Assembly (NCBI GenBank): GCA_024696155.1
Contig: JAILHD010000001.1
Coordinates: forward strand, 1 to 37,831
DNA length: 37,831 nt
Source: Treponema sp.
GTDB lineage: Bacteria; Spirochaetota; Spirochaetia; Treponematales; Treponemataceae
Direction: 5' to 3'
A program made the translations under genes and the position numbers. Of this stretch, positions 24,763-34,393 are shown in pieces; within the stretch, counting starts at the first letter, position 1; the number at the start of each line of letters is the position of its first letter. The notes under the pieces are model-generated. The model saw nothing but the letters and a program-made list of their open reading frames with translations. It was not told where the DNA came from and ran no database searches.

Positions 24763-25313
24763 TATTCTGCCCCCGTTACAATTTCATTTATAAGTTCTAC
24801 ACCTTCATCATCACTGTCATTTGATTCTATATATTCTGGCGGCGGTAAAAATCCGTTTTCTGGAGGAATTGGAAGTTTTGTGTTTTCAACAGGCGTAATA
24901 ATCAAATCAGAATCCTGAATTCCTGCCCGTTTTTTAGCTTTTCCGCGCTTTACAAGCTGAATAATCAAGTCTGTAAGGCCAATTCCAACGCAAATTCCAA
25001 GTGATGTAAATAAAAGACCAATCTGCTCATCCTGACTGTAGGAAGAAGCCGCAAATGGATTAGGAAAATACGCAGAAGAAAAATCATTCTGAACATATTT
25101 AATTGTGGAATAGCCTAATGTTGTCTGGATTGTAACAAAAGGCAGCGCACCGAGTGTAATGATTTCAAAACGACGCGCATCTTTTAAAAACTGCGGAAAC
25201 TCACCTTCACTGTAAGGTGCTGGCGTAGTGTCTGCTCCAAAGCAGTTTACACAAAAAGAAAAGCATAAGAGAATTGCAGTAATTTTTAAAATAAGTTTAC
25301 GCGCGTTTTTCAT
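24762..25313 (-). CDS. Treponeme-type membrane protein of unknown function
   Basis: A 183-aa protein with a signal-like N-terminus (about residues 8-26, ending near NCFGAD), two further hydrophobic stretches (about 52-68 and 100-120), a basic segment KRGKAKKR and a proline-rich, acidic C-terminus. The EFPQFLKDARRFEIITLGALPF block looks conserved among treponeme proteins of this kind; I quote only its start, EFPQFLKDARR. I cannot assign a function. It is tightly coupled to yggS upstream and to the RluD-type gene downstream. Confidence 0.65.
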   Translation of the reverse strand: MKNARKLILKITAILLCFSFCVNCFGADTTPAPYSEGEFPQFLKDARRFEIITLGALPFVTIQTTLGYSTIKYVQNDFSSAYFPNPFAASSYSQDEQIGLLFTSLGICVGIGLTDLIIQLVKRGKAKKRAGIQDSDLIITPVENTKLPIPPENGFLPPPEYIESNDSDDEGVELINEIVTGAE

Positions 25314-26027
25314 CTATTTTGAATAATCTCTTTCTCCAAAAATTGCAGTTCCAACACGAACAAGAGTTGAACCTTCTTCAATTGCAATTTCAAAATCACC
25401 AGACATTCCCATAGAAAGTTCGTTCAGATTAAACTGAGGAAACTTTGCCTTCATACGCTCAGAAAGTTCTCTAAGCATTACAAAAGATTTTCTAACCCGT
25501 TCTTTGTCGTCTGTAAAAGGCGCCATAGTCATAAAACCAGCGGGAATAACGTGCGGGTACTTTCCGTTTTGAATGGCTGTAAGGGCTTCTATAACTTCTT
25601 CTTCGCTTTCAAAACCAGATTTAGATTCTTCTCCTGTGTGAAACTCAAACAAAACTTTGATGTTCTTTTCTATTTTTGAACACTGCTTTTCAATTTCATC
25701 AAGCAATGAAAGTCTGTCTACAGATTCAATGCAGGCTGCAACTTTTACGGCATTTTTTACTTTGTTAGACTGCAAAACACCAATCATGTGAAGTTCTACA
25801 TCTGGATTTGCCTCAATAATTGGCGGAAACTTTTCAGAAGCTTCCTGAACACGGTTTTCTCCAAACAAAAACTGTCCCGCTCCAATGGCACTAAGTACAT
25901 CTTCTGCGGGGTGAAATTTGCTTACAGCCATAAGTTTTACACTGCCTTCTGCACGGCCAGCGCGTTTTTCAGCTTCACGGATTTTTTGATTTATGATTTT
26001 TAAATTTTCTGCCACGTTTACGCTCAT
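25314..26027 (-). CDS. YggS/PLPBP-family PLP-homeostasis protein
   Basis: A 237-aa single-domain PLP-binding protein. The PLP lysine is in LMAVSKFHPAEDV (Lys37); FGENRVQE, HMIGVLQSNKV and SMGMSGDFEIAI are the other family blocks. Members buffer pyridoxal phosphate and affect amino-acid metabolism but have no known enzymatic reaction. It overlaps the rsmA stop by 4 nt. Confidence 0.93.
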   Translation of the reverse strand: MSVNVAENLKIINQKIREAEKRAGRAEGSVKLMAVSKFHPAEDVLSAIGAGQFLFGENRVQEASEKFPPIIEANPDVELHMIGVLQSNKVKNAVKVAACIESVDRLSLLDEIEKQCSKIEKNIKVLFEFHTGEESKSGFESEEEVIEALTAIQNGKYPHVIPAGFMTMAPFTDDKERVRKSFVMLRELSERMKAKFPQFNLNELSMGMSGDFEIAIEEGSTLVRVGTAIFGERDYSK

Positions 26028-26896
26028 TTTTTAACTCCAAGTTCATACAGCACGTCACTAAGCTGTAAAGTTTCTTCTAAGGTAAGAACTTCGGCTCTCT
26101 TTTGTGGATTAATTCCTGCTTTTTCAAGGGCCTTTTCACACAAATCTCCGTTACTTAAAAAAGAAGTCAGATTGTTGCGTACATTTTTTCTGCGGCTTGA
26201 AAATAATGCTCTCTGCATTTTTACAAATAAAGCAGGCTCTTTACATCGCGGAAAATCGGCTTTTTTAGTAAAGACAACAGAGCGCGAATCTACATTAGGC
26301 TTTGGCCAGAAGTTAGCACCGCTTAAATCCATCAAAGGCTTTACGTCATAGGCCCACTGGCATAAAACAGAAAACGATGAATAATCATCACTGCCAGGCT
26401 TTGCACACATACGCTGTGCAACTTCTTTTTGAACGGTAAAAACGCATTTTTCAAAGCGAACGTTATTTTCGATTGTGTCTGCAATAATTGTTGCGGCAAT
26501 ATTGTAAGGAAGATTTCCAAAAAATCTGTCTGGAATTCCTTCTGCTGATTCCATATGTTTTTTCCAGGTTTTAAGAACATCACCTTCTACAAGATGGAAT
26601 TTTCCGCTTTGTGCTTCATCTGCAAAAAACTGACTTACAAGATTTGCAAAACCATGGTCAATTTCAAAACATGTAAGTTCTGCACCTCGACTTAAGATTT
26701 CAGAAGTCATTGCACCAAGGCCAGGGCCTACTTCCCAGACTTTTGAATTTTCGTTTATTTCAAGTGCATCAATCAGCTTTTTGCGTGCATTTTCATTAAT
26801 TAAAAAATTCTGCCCAAACTTTTTCTGCATAGAAAAGCCGTTTGCATCAAGCACTGCTTTTAATTCTGATGATGAATTATAATCAGGACACTTCAA
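26024..26896 (-). CDS. rsmA: 16S rRNA (A1518/A1519) dimethyltransferase
   Basis: A 290-aa SAM-dependent enzyme (KsgA) that dimethylates two adenines near the 3' end of 16S rRNA during 30S maturation. Visible are KKFGQNFLINE, the SAM motif EVGPGLG (55-61), FEIDHG, EGDVL and the catalytic NLPYNIA (128-134). Its length is normal. It begins 2 nt after the comEC stop, and overlaps yggS. The order comEC-rsmA-yggS indicates one transcript. Confidence 0.95.
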   Translation of the reverse strand: MKCPDYNSSSELKAVLDANGFSMQKKFGQNFLINENARKKLIDALEINENSKVWEVGPGLGAMTSEILSRGAELTCFEIDHGFANLVSQFFADEAQSGKFHLVEGDVLKTWKKHMESAEGIPDRFFGNLPYNIAATIIADTIENNVRFEKCVFTVQKEVAQRMCAKPGSDDYSSFSVLCQWAYDVKPLMDLSGANFWPKPNVDSRSVVFTKKADFPRCKEPALFVKMQRALFSSRRKNVRNNLTSFLSNGDLCEKALEKAGINPQKRAEVLTLEETLQLSDVLYELGVKK

Positions 26897-26898
26897 TA

Positions 26899-28167
26899 TT
26901 ATTCTCCAAAACTTAAAACCGGAAATCTCGAAAAAACAGCAACAATTCCCTTAATAAAATTATACTCAATAGATAAAAAAATTGCACTATATGAATAAAT
27001 TCCAGGTATTATCAGGCTTAAAATGATTAAAATCAGTCCTGAATAAATATAAATTGTGATTAAAGGAGATACAAAAACTGTTGCAATAACGCCAATCGGG
27101 CTGAACGTTCCAAAAAGGCCTAGCGAAATTGGTGCTGTAAAAATCTGTGCACCGCAGGAGGCACTAATTGACGTTGAAAAATACGGCGGAAAGACTTTCA
27201 TAATGATTTTTGTAAGGTATCTGCTTGTAATCAAAATGCCTGAAAGCGCACCGTAAGAAAGCATAAATCCTGCATTCTGTAAATCTGAAGGTGAAATTAT
27301 GCATTGTAAAAGAAAGGAAAAACATAAAATCAAAAGCATATCTGGATTTTTTACCCCTGCAACGGCGGCAAATAAAAGCAGCATACTGCAGATAAAAGCC
27401 CTTAAAAGCGACGGCGAAAATCCGGCAAACCATACAAATAAAATCAGCGCAATAATGCGGATGATGAATGTAAGTTTTTTGCGTCCAAAACGGCTTCCAA
27501 AAAAGAGTGCAATGGAACTGAACATAGAAAGATGCATGCCGGAAAGTGCGATTATGTGTGAAAGACCTGATGTTCTAAAGAATGAATAAACTGTTGGATC
27601 AAGATATTCGCGGGAACCGCACAAAAGTGCCAGTAAAAGCCCACCGGCGCTGCCCCACGCGTACATAAGCCTTTTAAATTGAAGTCTGCATAGCGCACGA
27701 AAAAAATCTATTTTTCCAAAAAGGCCTTTTTTCCATGTGCACTCACTGCAGCTTTTTAAAATAAAGGCTGAGCCTTTTATGGAGCCTGAAAAGTGGTAGA
27801 GGGCACCACTTTCGTATAAAAATGCGCCTTTTTTGTTTGCTGCTGAATAAAGTTTTCCCGGAAAATACACTTCTGCTATTGCTGTAGGAATTAAAACTGA
27901 AAGAAGACCGTCTGCTCTACTCTGAACTTTTGTTCCGTTGATTTTAGCTTCTGCAGCGTTTAGATAAAAATTGCAGGCATAGTATTTTCCGTTTTGGGTT
28001 TTTGCAGGTGAAGATATAATTTCGCCTTTAATGCCAGTAACTGCTTCTTCAGGAATTAAAAAATGAGCGCGGTTTCTTTGAGGAAGCCGCACTACATTTG
28101 AGTAAAATATAAAAACACAAATTAAACTTGCAGTAAAAAAAGGTTTTTCTAAAAGTTTTATTGCCAT
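26899..28167 (-). CDS. ComEC/Rec2-type DNA-uptake channel, short form
   Basis: A 422-aa polytopic protein with the Competence domain: ALLCGSREYLDPTVYSFFRTSGLSHIIALSGMHLSMF-type block (SGLSHIIALSGMHLS). It forms the inner-membrane channel for single-stranded DNA in competent bacteria. The N-terminal OB-like region is present, but the C-terminal metallo-beta-lactamase-like domain found in full ComEC (about 700-770 aa) is missing; the protein ends after a last membrane segment and ...FPVLSFGE. Short ComEC forms occur in several phyla. No other competence genes are in view. It overlaps the HEAT-like gene by 10 nt. Confidence 0.85.
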   Translation of the reverse strand: MAIKLLEKPFFTASLICVFIFYSNVVRLPQRNRAHFLIPEEAVTGIKGEIISSPAKTQNGKYYACNFYLNAAEAKINGTKVQSRADGLLSVLIPTAIAEVYFPGKLYSAANKKGAFLYESGALYHFSGSIKGSAFILKSCSECTWKKGLFGKIDFFRALCRLQFKRLMYAWGSAGGLLLALLCGSREYLDPTVYSFFRTSGLSHIIALSGMHLSMFSSIALFFGSRFGRKKLTFIIRIIALILFVWFAGFSPSLLRAFICSMLLLFAAVAGVKNPDMLLILCFSFLLQCIISPSDLQNAGFMLSYGALSGILITSRYLTKIIMKVFPPYFSTSISASCGAQIFTAPISLGLFGTFSPIGVIATVFVSPLITIYIYSGLILIILSLIIPGIYSYSAIFLSIEYNFIKGIVAVFSRFPVLSFGE

Positions 28168-29339
28168 CTAAGTCCTGCCAGCGCCTCCCGGGCTGCTGAC
28201 AAAACATCATCAGGGTAACTTAAATAAGTAACCGCAAGAAGATAATCAAAAGCAGATTTATTTCCGATGGCGCCTAAAGTATTAATAATAGCCATAACTG
28301 CCGTCTCAGAAACTTTTTCTTCTTTTTCTTTACGGCTGTTAAATTCTTCCAGAAGCGCACAAAGCTGATTTACAGACTCAATCGGAGAAATCTCTGACAT
28401 AGAAGTAATTACGCGGGCAAAATACTCTTCTTTGATTACTCCGTTATCAAACATTCTTTTGCAGTAATGCAGATACTCAATGGCAATCGTAGAAGCCCTG
28501 GTCCACTTGTTTTCTTCAAGAATTGTAAGACACTGATTCTGAAGCACATCAACTTCGCTTGTAAACTTAGAAGAGCTGTCTACTAATAATATAGTCTCCG
28601 ACAACGAAATTTCGGAAATCTCGCAGAGCAAATTCTTAGAAATTTTTGGATTTTTTTGTGCCAGAGCAAAAACCTTGCAGATTTGTGCAATATCTTTAGA
28701 CTGAATAATCTGAATTATCTCGTTAGAAGAAATTGCAGAAAGGCTGATAAGTGCCTTTTCTATGTCTGCACTAAAGGCAGAAAAGCGCTTATTGTTCCAG
28801 TGATTATACAAGATTACAAAAGATTCCCGGTTGCCGATTTCTTCAAGTGCCTCCAGCACAGCTTTTATTACACTTGCATCGCTGTTAGGATTAGCATTCT
28901 GGATGTAGGAATTCAGCAAGGCTGTAAAAACGCGCAGATCACTTTTATCTTTAATTAAAAGTATTTTTTTTAGGACTGCAATCTGAACAGTGCTGCTGTC
29001 AGAAAAAGATTTAAAAACCTCTAAAAACTGATTTAAAAATCTCTCTGATTTTTGAGTATCAGAAAAAAGTTCATCAGGAATAGAAAGGATTGCAGAAACT
29101 ACAAGGCCTTCCAGTTCTCTGTCAGAGCCAAGATAAACTTTATTTTCCAGAGCAAATTCAAGCGCTTTTGTAGAAAGAACAATGCCTTCTTCCCCAGAAG
29201 CTTCCCGTACAGCCTGAGTCTTTTCTGAAATATTTCCCTTTAAAAATTTAACAGTACTAGAGGATTTTGGGGCTGCAAAAGCCGAAAAAGCCATATTAAA
29301 AAGTACGCCGATTAATGTAAAACTCAAAAACTTTTTCAT
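28158..29339 (-). CDS. Exported HEAT-repeat-like protein, unknown function
   Basis: A 393-aa protein with a signal peptide (about residues 1-22, ending AFAAP) and an all-helical body. Repeating helix pairs such as VSETAVMAIINTLGAIGNK and VLSAAREALAGL resemble HEAT repeats. No enzyme motif is seen. It is probably periplasmic and a protein-binding scaffold. AGGGAG gives a good ribosome-binding site. It lies between a PilZ gene (30 bp upstream) and comEC. Confidence 0.7.
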   Translation of the reverse strand: MKKFLSFTLIGVLFNMAFSAFAAPKSSSTVKFLKGNISEKTQAVREASGEEGIVLSTKALEFALENKVYLGSDRELEGLVVSAILSIPDELFSDTQKSERFLNQFLEVFKSFSDSSTVQIAVLKKILLIKDKSDLRVFTALLNSYIQNANPNSDASVIKAVLEALEEIGNRESFVILYNHWNNKRFSAFSADIEKALISLSAISSNEIIQIIQSKDIAQICKVFALAQKNPKISKNLLCEISEISLSETILLVDSSSKFTSEVDVLQNQCLTILEENKWTRASTIAIEYLHYCKRMFDNGVIKEEYFARVITSMSEISPIESVNQLCALLEEFNSRKEKEEKVSETAVMAIINTLGAIGNKSAFDYLLAVTYLSYPDDVLSAAREALAGLRWQ

Positions 29340-29369
29340 AAAATCTCCCTAAATTATGCCTTTTTGCTC

Positions 29370-30554
29370 TTAAAAATCAGAAGCAATTGCGGCTTCGAGC
29401 CTTTTTTCTGCAACATCTTTAGGTGCAAGTTTTGGCTCGCCTTCTTCAGTTTTTTCTGCAGAAGCTGGTGGTGTCTGAGGTTCTTCATCAATATCTTTTG
29501 GTGCAGTTACATCAGAGGCAACATCTTCTTCTGTAAGAGAAAGAGCTTCAAAAACCTCTTTTTCTGTTTGAGGAAGCATATTGTAAACATAACTTAAAAC
29601 TTCGTTACGCATAAGCTGATCAATATGAGTACATTCAAAATGAATAAGCGATTCATTTTTTTCTTCATTATATTCAGACTGCTTGATTGTTCCAAACATT
29701 ACAATCAGCATGTTTTGAATAGTAAACTGAAGTTTGATCTGAACGTTACTAAGTCCTTTTCCGCCTATTCTGATAAGTGCGCCTGACTCTGAAATATCTT
29801 CAATAAGACATTTATATCCATCGTGAGTTTCTACAGAGTGGTAATCCTTAATCTTTTCTTTGATGATATAAAGGTAGCCGTAAATATCACATTTAGCACG
29901 TACTGCACGGCGCTTTTGAGTGCGTACAAGATTATTTGAATGATTAATAAAAAGTGCCGGCTGTCCCATATATAGTCCAGACTGAGTTACTGCACTGTCA
30001 AAAACATAGCGGGCATCACCTTTTCGCCACAAATAAATTGTAAGAGTTTTGTGAACCCACTGTTCCGCAGGAACATCAATCATGTCCTTCTTTTTTGGGA
30101 TAGAGATTACAATCTGCTTACCGTTATTCATAATTTCAGAAGTAAAAACGCCTTTTCCAGGAAGAATAATTCTTAGCTTCTGTCCTTTGTCCAGAGAAAG
30201 TGTTGTCTGCATACCCTTTTTGGAATCAGATTCATTCTGGATTTTTGTTCGAAAGTCAAAAAGCTTTGCCAGAAGCTGCTGGTATGCCTTTCCACTCAGG
30301 TTATCAAGAGTCTGTGCTGCAGTTGAAATTCGTTCCATACATTTTGTAAGCGACGGCATTGAATAATAAAGCGAATTAGGATCTTCTAATTCCGCAAGTT
30401 CCGCCGCTTCCCAAAGTGTGGTAATATCGGCAAATGAAAATCCGGTATCTAAGCCGGAAACAAAGAATTTGATTTTAGTTTTAAACGCACTGTAAATAGC
30501 TCCAAGAAGTAGAAAAAATATGATTACAGTTATAACTCCGATTATTGAATACAT
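29370..30554 (-). CDS. YcgR-like PilZ protein (c-di-GMP receptor)
   Basis: A 394-aa protein with one N-terminal membrane segment (4-23), a linker, a YcgR-like N-terminal beta domain (about 118-205), and a PilZ domain (about 212-335). Both c-di-GMP-binding motifs are present: RRAVR (215-219, RxxxR) and DISESG (253-258, DxSxxG). The tail is acidic and Pro/Ala-rich. YcgR-type proteins brake flagellar motors when c-di-GMP rises, and treponemal PilZ proteins influence motility; that role is inferred. GAGG with good spacing precedes the ATG. It is divergent from the CPBP gene. Confidence 0.88.
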   Translation of the reverse strand: MYSIIGVITVIIFFLLLGAIYSAFKTKIKFFVSGLDTGFSFADITTLWEAAELAELEDPNSLYYSMPSLTKCMERISTAAQTLDNLSGKAYQQLLAKLFDFRTKIQNESDSKKGMQTTLSLDKGQKLRIILPGKGVFTSEIMNNGKQIVISIPKKKDMIDVPAEQWVHKTLTIYLWRKGDARYVFDSAVTQSGLYMGQPALFINHSNNLVRTQKRRAVRAKCDIYGYLYIIKEKIKDYHSVETHDGYKCLIEDISESGALIRIGGKGLSNVQIKLQFTIQNMLIVMFGTIKQSEYNEEKNESLIHFECTHIDQLMRNEVLSYVYNMLPQTEKEVFEALSLTEEDVASDVTAPKDIDEEPQTPPASAEKTEEGEPKLAPKDVAEKRLEAAIASDF

Positions 30555-30567
30555 TTTTCCTCACTTT

Positions 30568-30596
30568 TTGCAATTATAACTAATATATTATATCAT
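30568..30596 (+). promoter_or_regulatory. Promoter for the CPBP gene, leaderless arrangement
   Basis: TTGCAA (30568-30573), 17-nt spacer and TATCAT (30591-30596) are followed by only seven bases before the ATG at 30604. Transcription should start at or next to the start codon. The AT-rich 49-bp gap must also hold the minus-strand PilZ promoter. Confidence 0.5.
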
Positions 30597-30603
30597 TGAA
30601 TTA

Positions 30604-31275
30604 ATGAAATTACATTCTTCTTTTTTTAAAATTGTGATTTTTTGTGTAGTTTTTTGCTGTTTTGTACTGCCTCCTCTTTTTGTAATATCGGCAATTAATT
30701 ATGAAGAATGGAGTTTTCCTTTTTCACAGACTGTACTTTTTGCCCTTGCAGTTTTTTTATTTTATGTGTGCCGTTTTACAACTGGCGATGCTTTGGAACG
30801 CATGGCGCGCAGTAAATATTTTATTTTTTATAAAGTAATTTTTCCTGCCACATTTTGCTTTTGTATTTTGTTTTCAATCTCTCTTTTGACTAACGGCCTT
30901 GCAATGATTTGCAAAATGCCTTCTCCAGAGTTTAAGCTTTTACTTCCTGCCAATGCCTTACAGTGGCTTTTCTGCCTTTTGAATTTGTTTTTTGCAGCCT
31001 TTTATGAAGAGGTTTTGTATCGTTTTTATTTGCCGGAAACTGCCCTGTTTTTTGTAAAAAAACTTAATAAAAAGCTGATTTTTTTGCTGATTGAAGTGAT
31101 TTTTGCCTTAATTTTTGCATTTTCACACTTTTATGCGGGCATTTTTGCAGTATTTAACGCCCTTTTTGCACACGTTGTTTTACGCCTTTTTTACAAAAAA
31201 ACAGGCTTTTTATGCGCGGGAATTGCTGCACATTTTGTCTACAATCTGGTTCAGTTATTTTTGATACAGCTTTAA
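30604..31275 (+). CDS. CPBP-family intramembrane protease
   Basis: A 223-aa polytopic membrane protein of the CPBP (Abi/CAAX) family. The metal-site motifs are present: EEVLYR (135-140), the FSHF His (175), and HFVYN (His210, Asn214). Members cleave membrane peptides or prenylated proteins; the substrate is unknown here. No ribosome-binding site precedes the ATG, consistent with a leaderless mRNA. The last 21 bp overlap the convergent DUF4340 gene. Confidence 0.88.
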   Translation: MKLHSSFFKIVIFCVVFCCFVLPPLFVISAINYEEWSFPFSQTVLFALAVFLFYVCRFTTGDALERMARSKYFIFYKVIFPATFCFCILFSISLLTNGLAMICKMPSPEFKLLLPANALQWLFCLLNLFFAAFYEEVLYRFYLPETALFFVKKLNKKLIFLLIEVIFALIFAFSHFYAGIFAVFNALFAHVVLRLFYKKTGFLCAGIAAHFVYNLVQLFLIQL

Positions 31276-32133
31276 AAAAGTCCACTGGCTGATTATATAA
31301 TCTGCCTGATAATTGATTTTTGGGTAACGTACAGAAACGTGATAATTGTCTTGAGAACTGTTATACACTTCTATTGTGATTTCGTCTTTATTTCCAAGTC
31401 CAAGTGTGATTCTTAAAACTGGAATATTTGCCATCTCTGTTTTATAAATTCCACCATGACGCAGATTAAGCAGATCAGCGGCATAGTCTTTAAAGTTTTT
31501 GCTTTCTGGAGTAAGAATCCTTGTATTCTGGAAGTCATTTATTATGATGCGTTGAATGTCAGAAATTGAAATATTTTTTGTAATAGTTTTTGAAATTATT
31601 TCTGGCTCAGTCCAGTAACGTTCAGAGGCTGTTAAAAATGACTCAAACTGATTTGCAGTCTGGAAAACTGCAGTTGTCTTTCCTGTCATAAAATAGCGGA
31701 AGTTTTTAGAAAAATCCTGGGCGCCAAAAAAATATTCGCTGAAAGTATCTTTGTAATTGCATTTTATGTAAAAACTGTCTGATTTTTTAAACCCTAAAGC
31801 ATTATTTTTATCTATTTTGTCTGAAATTTTATACACATTTATAATAGTTGATAATTGTTCAATAAAATTTTCTATACGTTTACTGTCTGCCGGAGCTGAA
31901 AAATCATTTTGTGCAGTTTTTACAGTCCAAAAATCAGAATTTTTCTCTAAAAAAATCTGAGAGTTTCCCTGCGAAAGTTCTATTGAATTCACTTCGTTTT
32001 TATATTTTGGATTCAATAAAGCCGTTTTAAATGCCTTTTTATTTGAGGATTTAAAAATATTTGTAAAAGAAAGCAGATAAGTTATAAAAAGAACTGCGGC
32101 CGTAGAAATCAGATATCGGGTTTTAATCTTCAT
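31255..32133 (-). CDS. DUF4340-family membrane-anchored protein
   Basis: A 292-aa protein with an N-terminal anchor (about 8-24) and an extracytoplasmic DUF4340-like domain: repeated blocks of the type IFLEKNSDFWTV and SEYFFGAQ. DUF4340 proteins commonly accompany GldG-type ABC auxiliary genes, as here. It overlaps the GldG-like gene by 11 nt. The function is unknown. Its 3' end overlaps the CPBP gene tail to tail. Confidence 0.8.
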   Translation of the reverse strand: MKIKTRYLISTAAVLFITYLLSFTNIFKSSNKKAFKTALLNPKYKNEVNSIELSQGNSQIFLEKNSDFWTVKTAQNDFSAPADSKRIENFIEQLSTIINVYKISDKIDKNNALGFKKSDSFYIKCNYKDTFSEYFFGAQDFSKNFRYFMTGKTTAVFQTANQFESFLTASERYWTEPEIISKTITKNISISDIQRIIINDFQNTRILTPESKNFKDYAADLLNLRHGGIYKTEMANIPVLRITLGLGNKDEITIEVYNSSQDNYHVSVRYPKINYQADYIISQWTFLKLYQK

Positions 32134-34393
32134 ATTTTGCTCCCCGTTTTTTAGTCTGAAGCACTATAAAACTTACAAATGTCAAAATCTGAACGGCTGG
32201 AATTACAATAAATAAAACTAAAAGACTTATAATTACCGCTTTCTGGAATACCTGTGAATCAGAAAATTTAAGTGAATTATAGTTTTCTGAATGTTTTTGA
32301 TGCAGTTTTGCAAGTTCATTTTCATCGCAAAGTTTGAGGATGGAATTTGCAATAAAATCAAAATTAGAAAAATCTGCACCTGCTTCGTTTGCAGAATAAT
32401 TTTGCATAAGAGTATTCAAAAAATACTGATCTGGAATTACAAGAATTTTTGAACTTTCCGAAGTTTGATTTGTATAAAGACCTGTAAGTTTTCCTTTAAT
32501 TTCTGCACCTAAAATTTTTGTGCCCCGCTCGTTTTCAGCAGGTTTTGAATTAAGCAAAAATGGATTTGTTTCTATAAGGCTTCCGTTTTCTGTGTAAGAG
32601 TTTCTCTTAATTTTGTAAGAATAACCTTGTGGCGAAGAAACTAAATATGGAAAAGCAATCGAATTATCTGTAATTGCAAGCGGTGTTGGCCAGAACATTG
32701 TAAGCTGAGTCTGAGAATTTTCCTGAGGAAAAAGTTTAATCCACATCGGATAATTAAGAACTTGAGATGTGTTTTGAATCCCTGTTGAATCTGAATCGCT
32801 TACCATTGTGATTCTTGCACAAGAAATATCTGCTGCAATGGCTTCTTCAAAACGGATTCCCCAGTTTTCTAAAAGCTCTATAAGATTTGTGCGTTCATTC
32901 TGGCGCAGTGACCAGTCGCCCGAAATGTCGTTTGAGTATGGAGAAAGTGTAAAAATTGCGTTACCCTTGCCGCTTAAAATGTAATTTTCTATTGATATTG
33001 CGTGCTCTATGTTTATTTTACTGTCGCCAATGACCAGAAGCGTGCCTGATGCATTTTCCAGCCGCGAGGCAAAATCTTGGTCTTCTATAAAAACTGGATT
33101 ACATGTAATTCCTGCAGAACTTAAAAGAGGAACTAGATAAGAATAATCCTCTTTGTAGTTCATTCCGTTGCCTAAAATTACATTTACAAAATGCTTTTTA
33201 CCCGTTAAAAGTGAACTTACGCGGACATCCAGATCATATTCAAGAGTTTCTGCACCAATTACAAAAGGAATTGCTTCAAATTTTCCGTTGTATTCCAGAA
33301 TGATTGCAGAAAAAACTTCTGTATAACCTTTAGTCGTGCCGGAAGATGTGTTTATCTGCTGGCTTGTAATTCCGTAAGATTTTAAAAGCTCTGTAACTTC
33401 TGTGTTTTCATCAGGATTTTGAATTTTAAAGCTGATATTTTTATTTCTTGCAGCGTAAGAATCCAGAAAATCAGTTACATCACGAATCTGCGGATAAAGT
33501 GTGCTTAAAGTTTTTGAGCGGTAAAAAGTGATAAAAAGCGGTTCTGAAACATTTTTTAAAAGCGACGATGAATATTTTGAAAGAGAAAAAGTCTTGTTCT
33601 TAGAAAAATCCAGCCTGAAATAATAGCGCTGACTGTTCAAAAAAGTCAAAATTAAAATGAAGATAGATAAAAATAACCTAAGCCTTTGGGATTTATTAAA
33701 ATGTTTACCCTTTTGAATCTGCTCTGTAAGAATCGTAATCAAAAAGAAAAGTGCTGTAAAACTTACAAAAAATATAAAATCACGGCTGTCAAAAATAGCT
33801 TTTCCTGCAGCATCAAAGTGCCATGCAAAGCTGAATGTCTTAAAAATTGATGATAAAAAACTTGTACTTGAAAGATAAACTGAATAATTATGAGCACTGT
33901 TGCAGATTGCAAGAATTACCGCAGAAATTACAAAGGCAATTATCTGATTTGAATTAAAAATCTGAAAAATCAGAAGGCAAAGAGCGATTACACATGCGGT
34001 GTAAAGACTTAAGAATATAAAACTTGTAAAGATCTGTGCCAATTCTAAAGGAAAAAATATCGATGAAACGAGAACTGCAGGGATTAAAAAACACAAAAAG
34101 ACGCAAAAAACTGTAAGAAGGCATAAAAATCGTACCAGAAGTTTTTTGGCAAATGAAAGAGGAATAAAATCATCATAATTCATCAATACTGGTCTGGCAC
34201 ATAGTGCTGGAATTATGATTATGCTTATGTATGGGACAGCGCTAAACAGGAAAATCAGCGAGGCCTGTGTTTGCGAAAAAAAGTTTCGTCTTATAAAAAA
34301 ATCGGCATATACAAAAAGCGTAAACAAGAGTGCGAGGATCATAGTTCTTGGAGTAAAATAAAATTTCAGCTGTGATTTATATAAGTTCTTCAA
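32123..34393 (-). CDS. GldG/ABC_transp_aux fusion with ABC-2 membrane domain
   Basis: A 756-aa protein. The first about 235 residues form an ABC-2-type permease with six membrane segments. Residues about 250-715 are a large extracytoplasmic domain of the ABC_transp_aux/GldG type (SLSKYSSSLLKN start, FITFYRS, and a later TLLVIGDSKINIEH), and the last membrane segment is near 722-745. In gliding Bacteroidetes GldF and GldG are separate; here permease and auxiliary domain are fused, as in many non-gliding bacteria. The substrate is unknown. It overlaps the ATPase gene by 17 nt. Confidence 0.85.
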   Translation of the reverse strand: MKNLYKSQLKFYFTPRTMILALLFTLFVYADFFIRRNFFSQTQASLIFLFSAVPYISIIIIPALCARPVLMNYDDFIPLSFAKKLLVRFLCLLTVFCVFLCFLIPAVLVSSIFFPLELAQIFTSFIFLSLYTACVIALCLLIFQIFNSNQIIAFVISAVILAICNSAHNYSVYLSSTSFLSSIFKTFSFAWHFDAAGKAIFDSRDFIFFVSFTALFFLITILTEQIQKGKHFNKSQRLRLFLSIFILILTFLNSQRYYFRLDFSKNKTFSLSKYSSSLLKNVSEPLFITFYRSKTLSTLYPQIRDVTDFLDSYAARNKNISFKIQNPDENTEVTELLKSYGITSQQINTSSGTTKGYTEVFSAIILEYNGKFEAIPFVIGAETLEYDLDVRVSSLLTGKKHFVNVILGNGMNYKEDYSYLVPLLSSAGITCNPVFIEDQDFASRLENASGTLLVIGDSKINIEHAISIENYILSGKGNAIFTLSPYSNDISGDWSLRQNERTNLIELLENWGIRFEEAIAADISCARITMVSDSDSTGIQNTSQVLNYPMWIKLFPQENSQTQLTMFWPTPLAITDNSIAFPYLVSSPQGYSYKIKRNSYTENGSLIETNPFLLNSKPAENERGTKILGAEIKGKLTGLYTNQTSESSKILVIPDQYFLNTLMQNYSANEAGADFSNFDFIANSILKLCDENELAKLHQKHSENYNSLKFSDSQVFQKAVIISLLVLFIVIPAVQILTFVSFIVLQTKKRGAKYED

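Noticed and set aside
29364..29597. Cys/Phe-rich small plus-strand frame opposite the PilZ gene
   Set aside because: It is an antisense shadow of the acidic, Pro/Ala-rich PilZ tail; composition follows from that strand.
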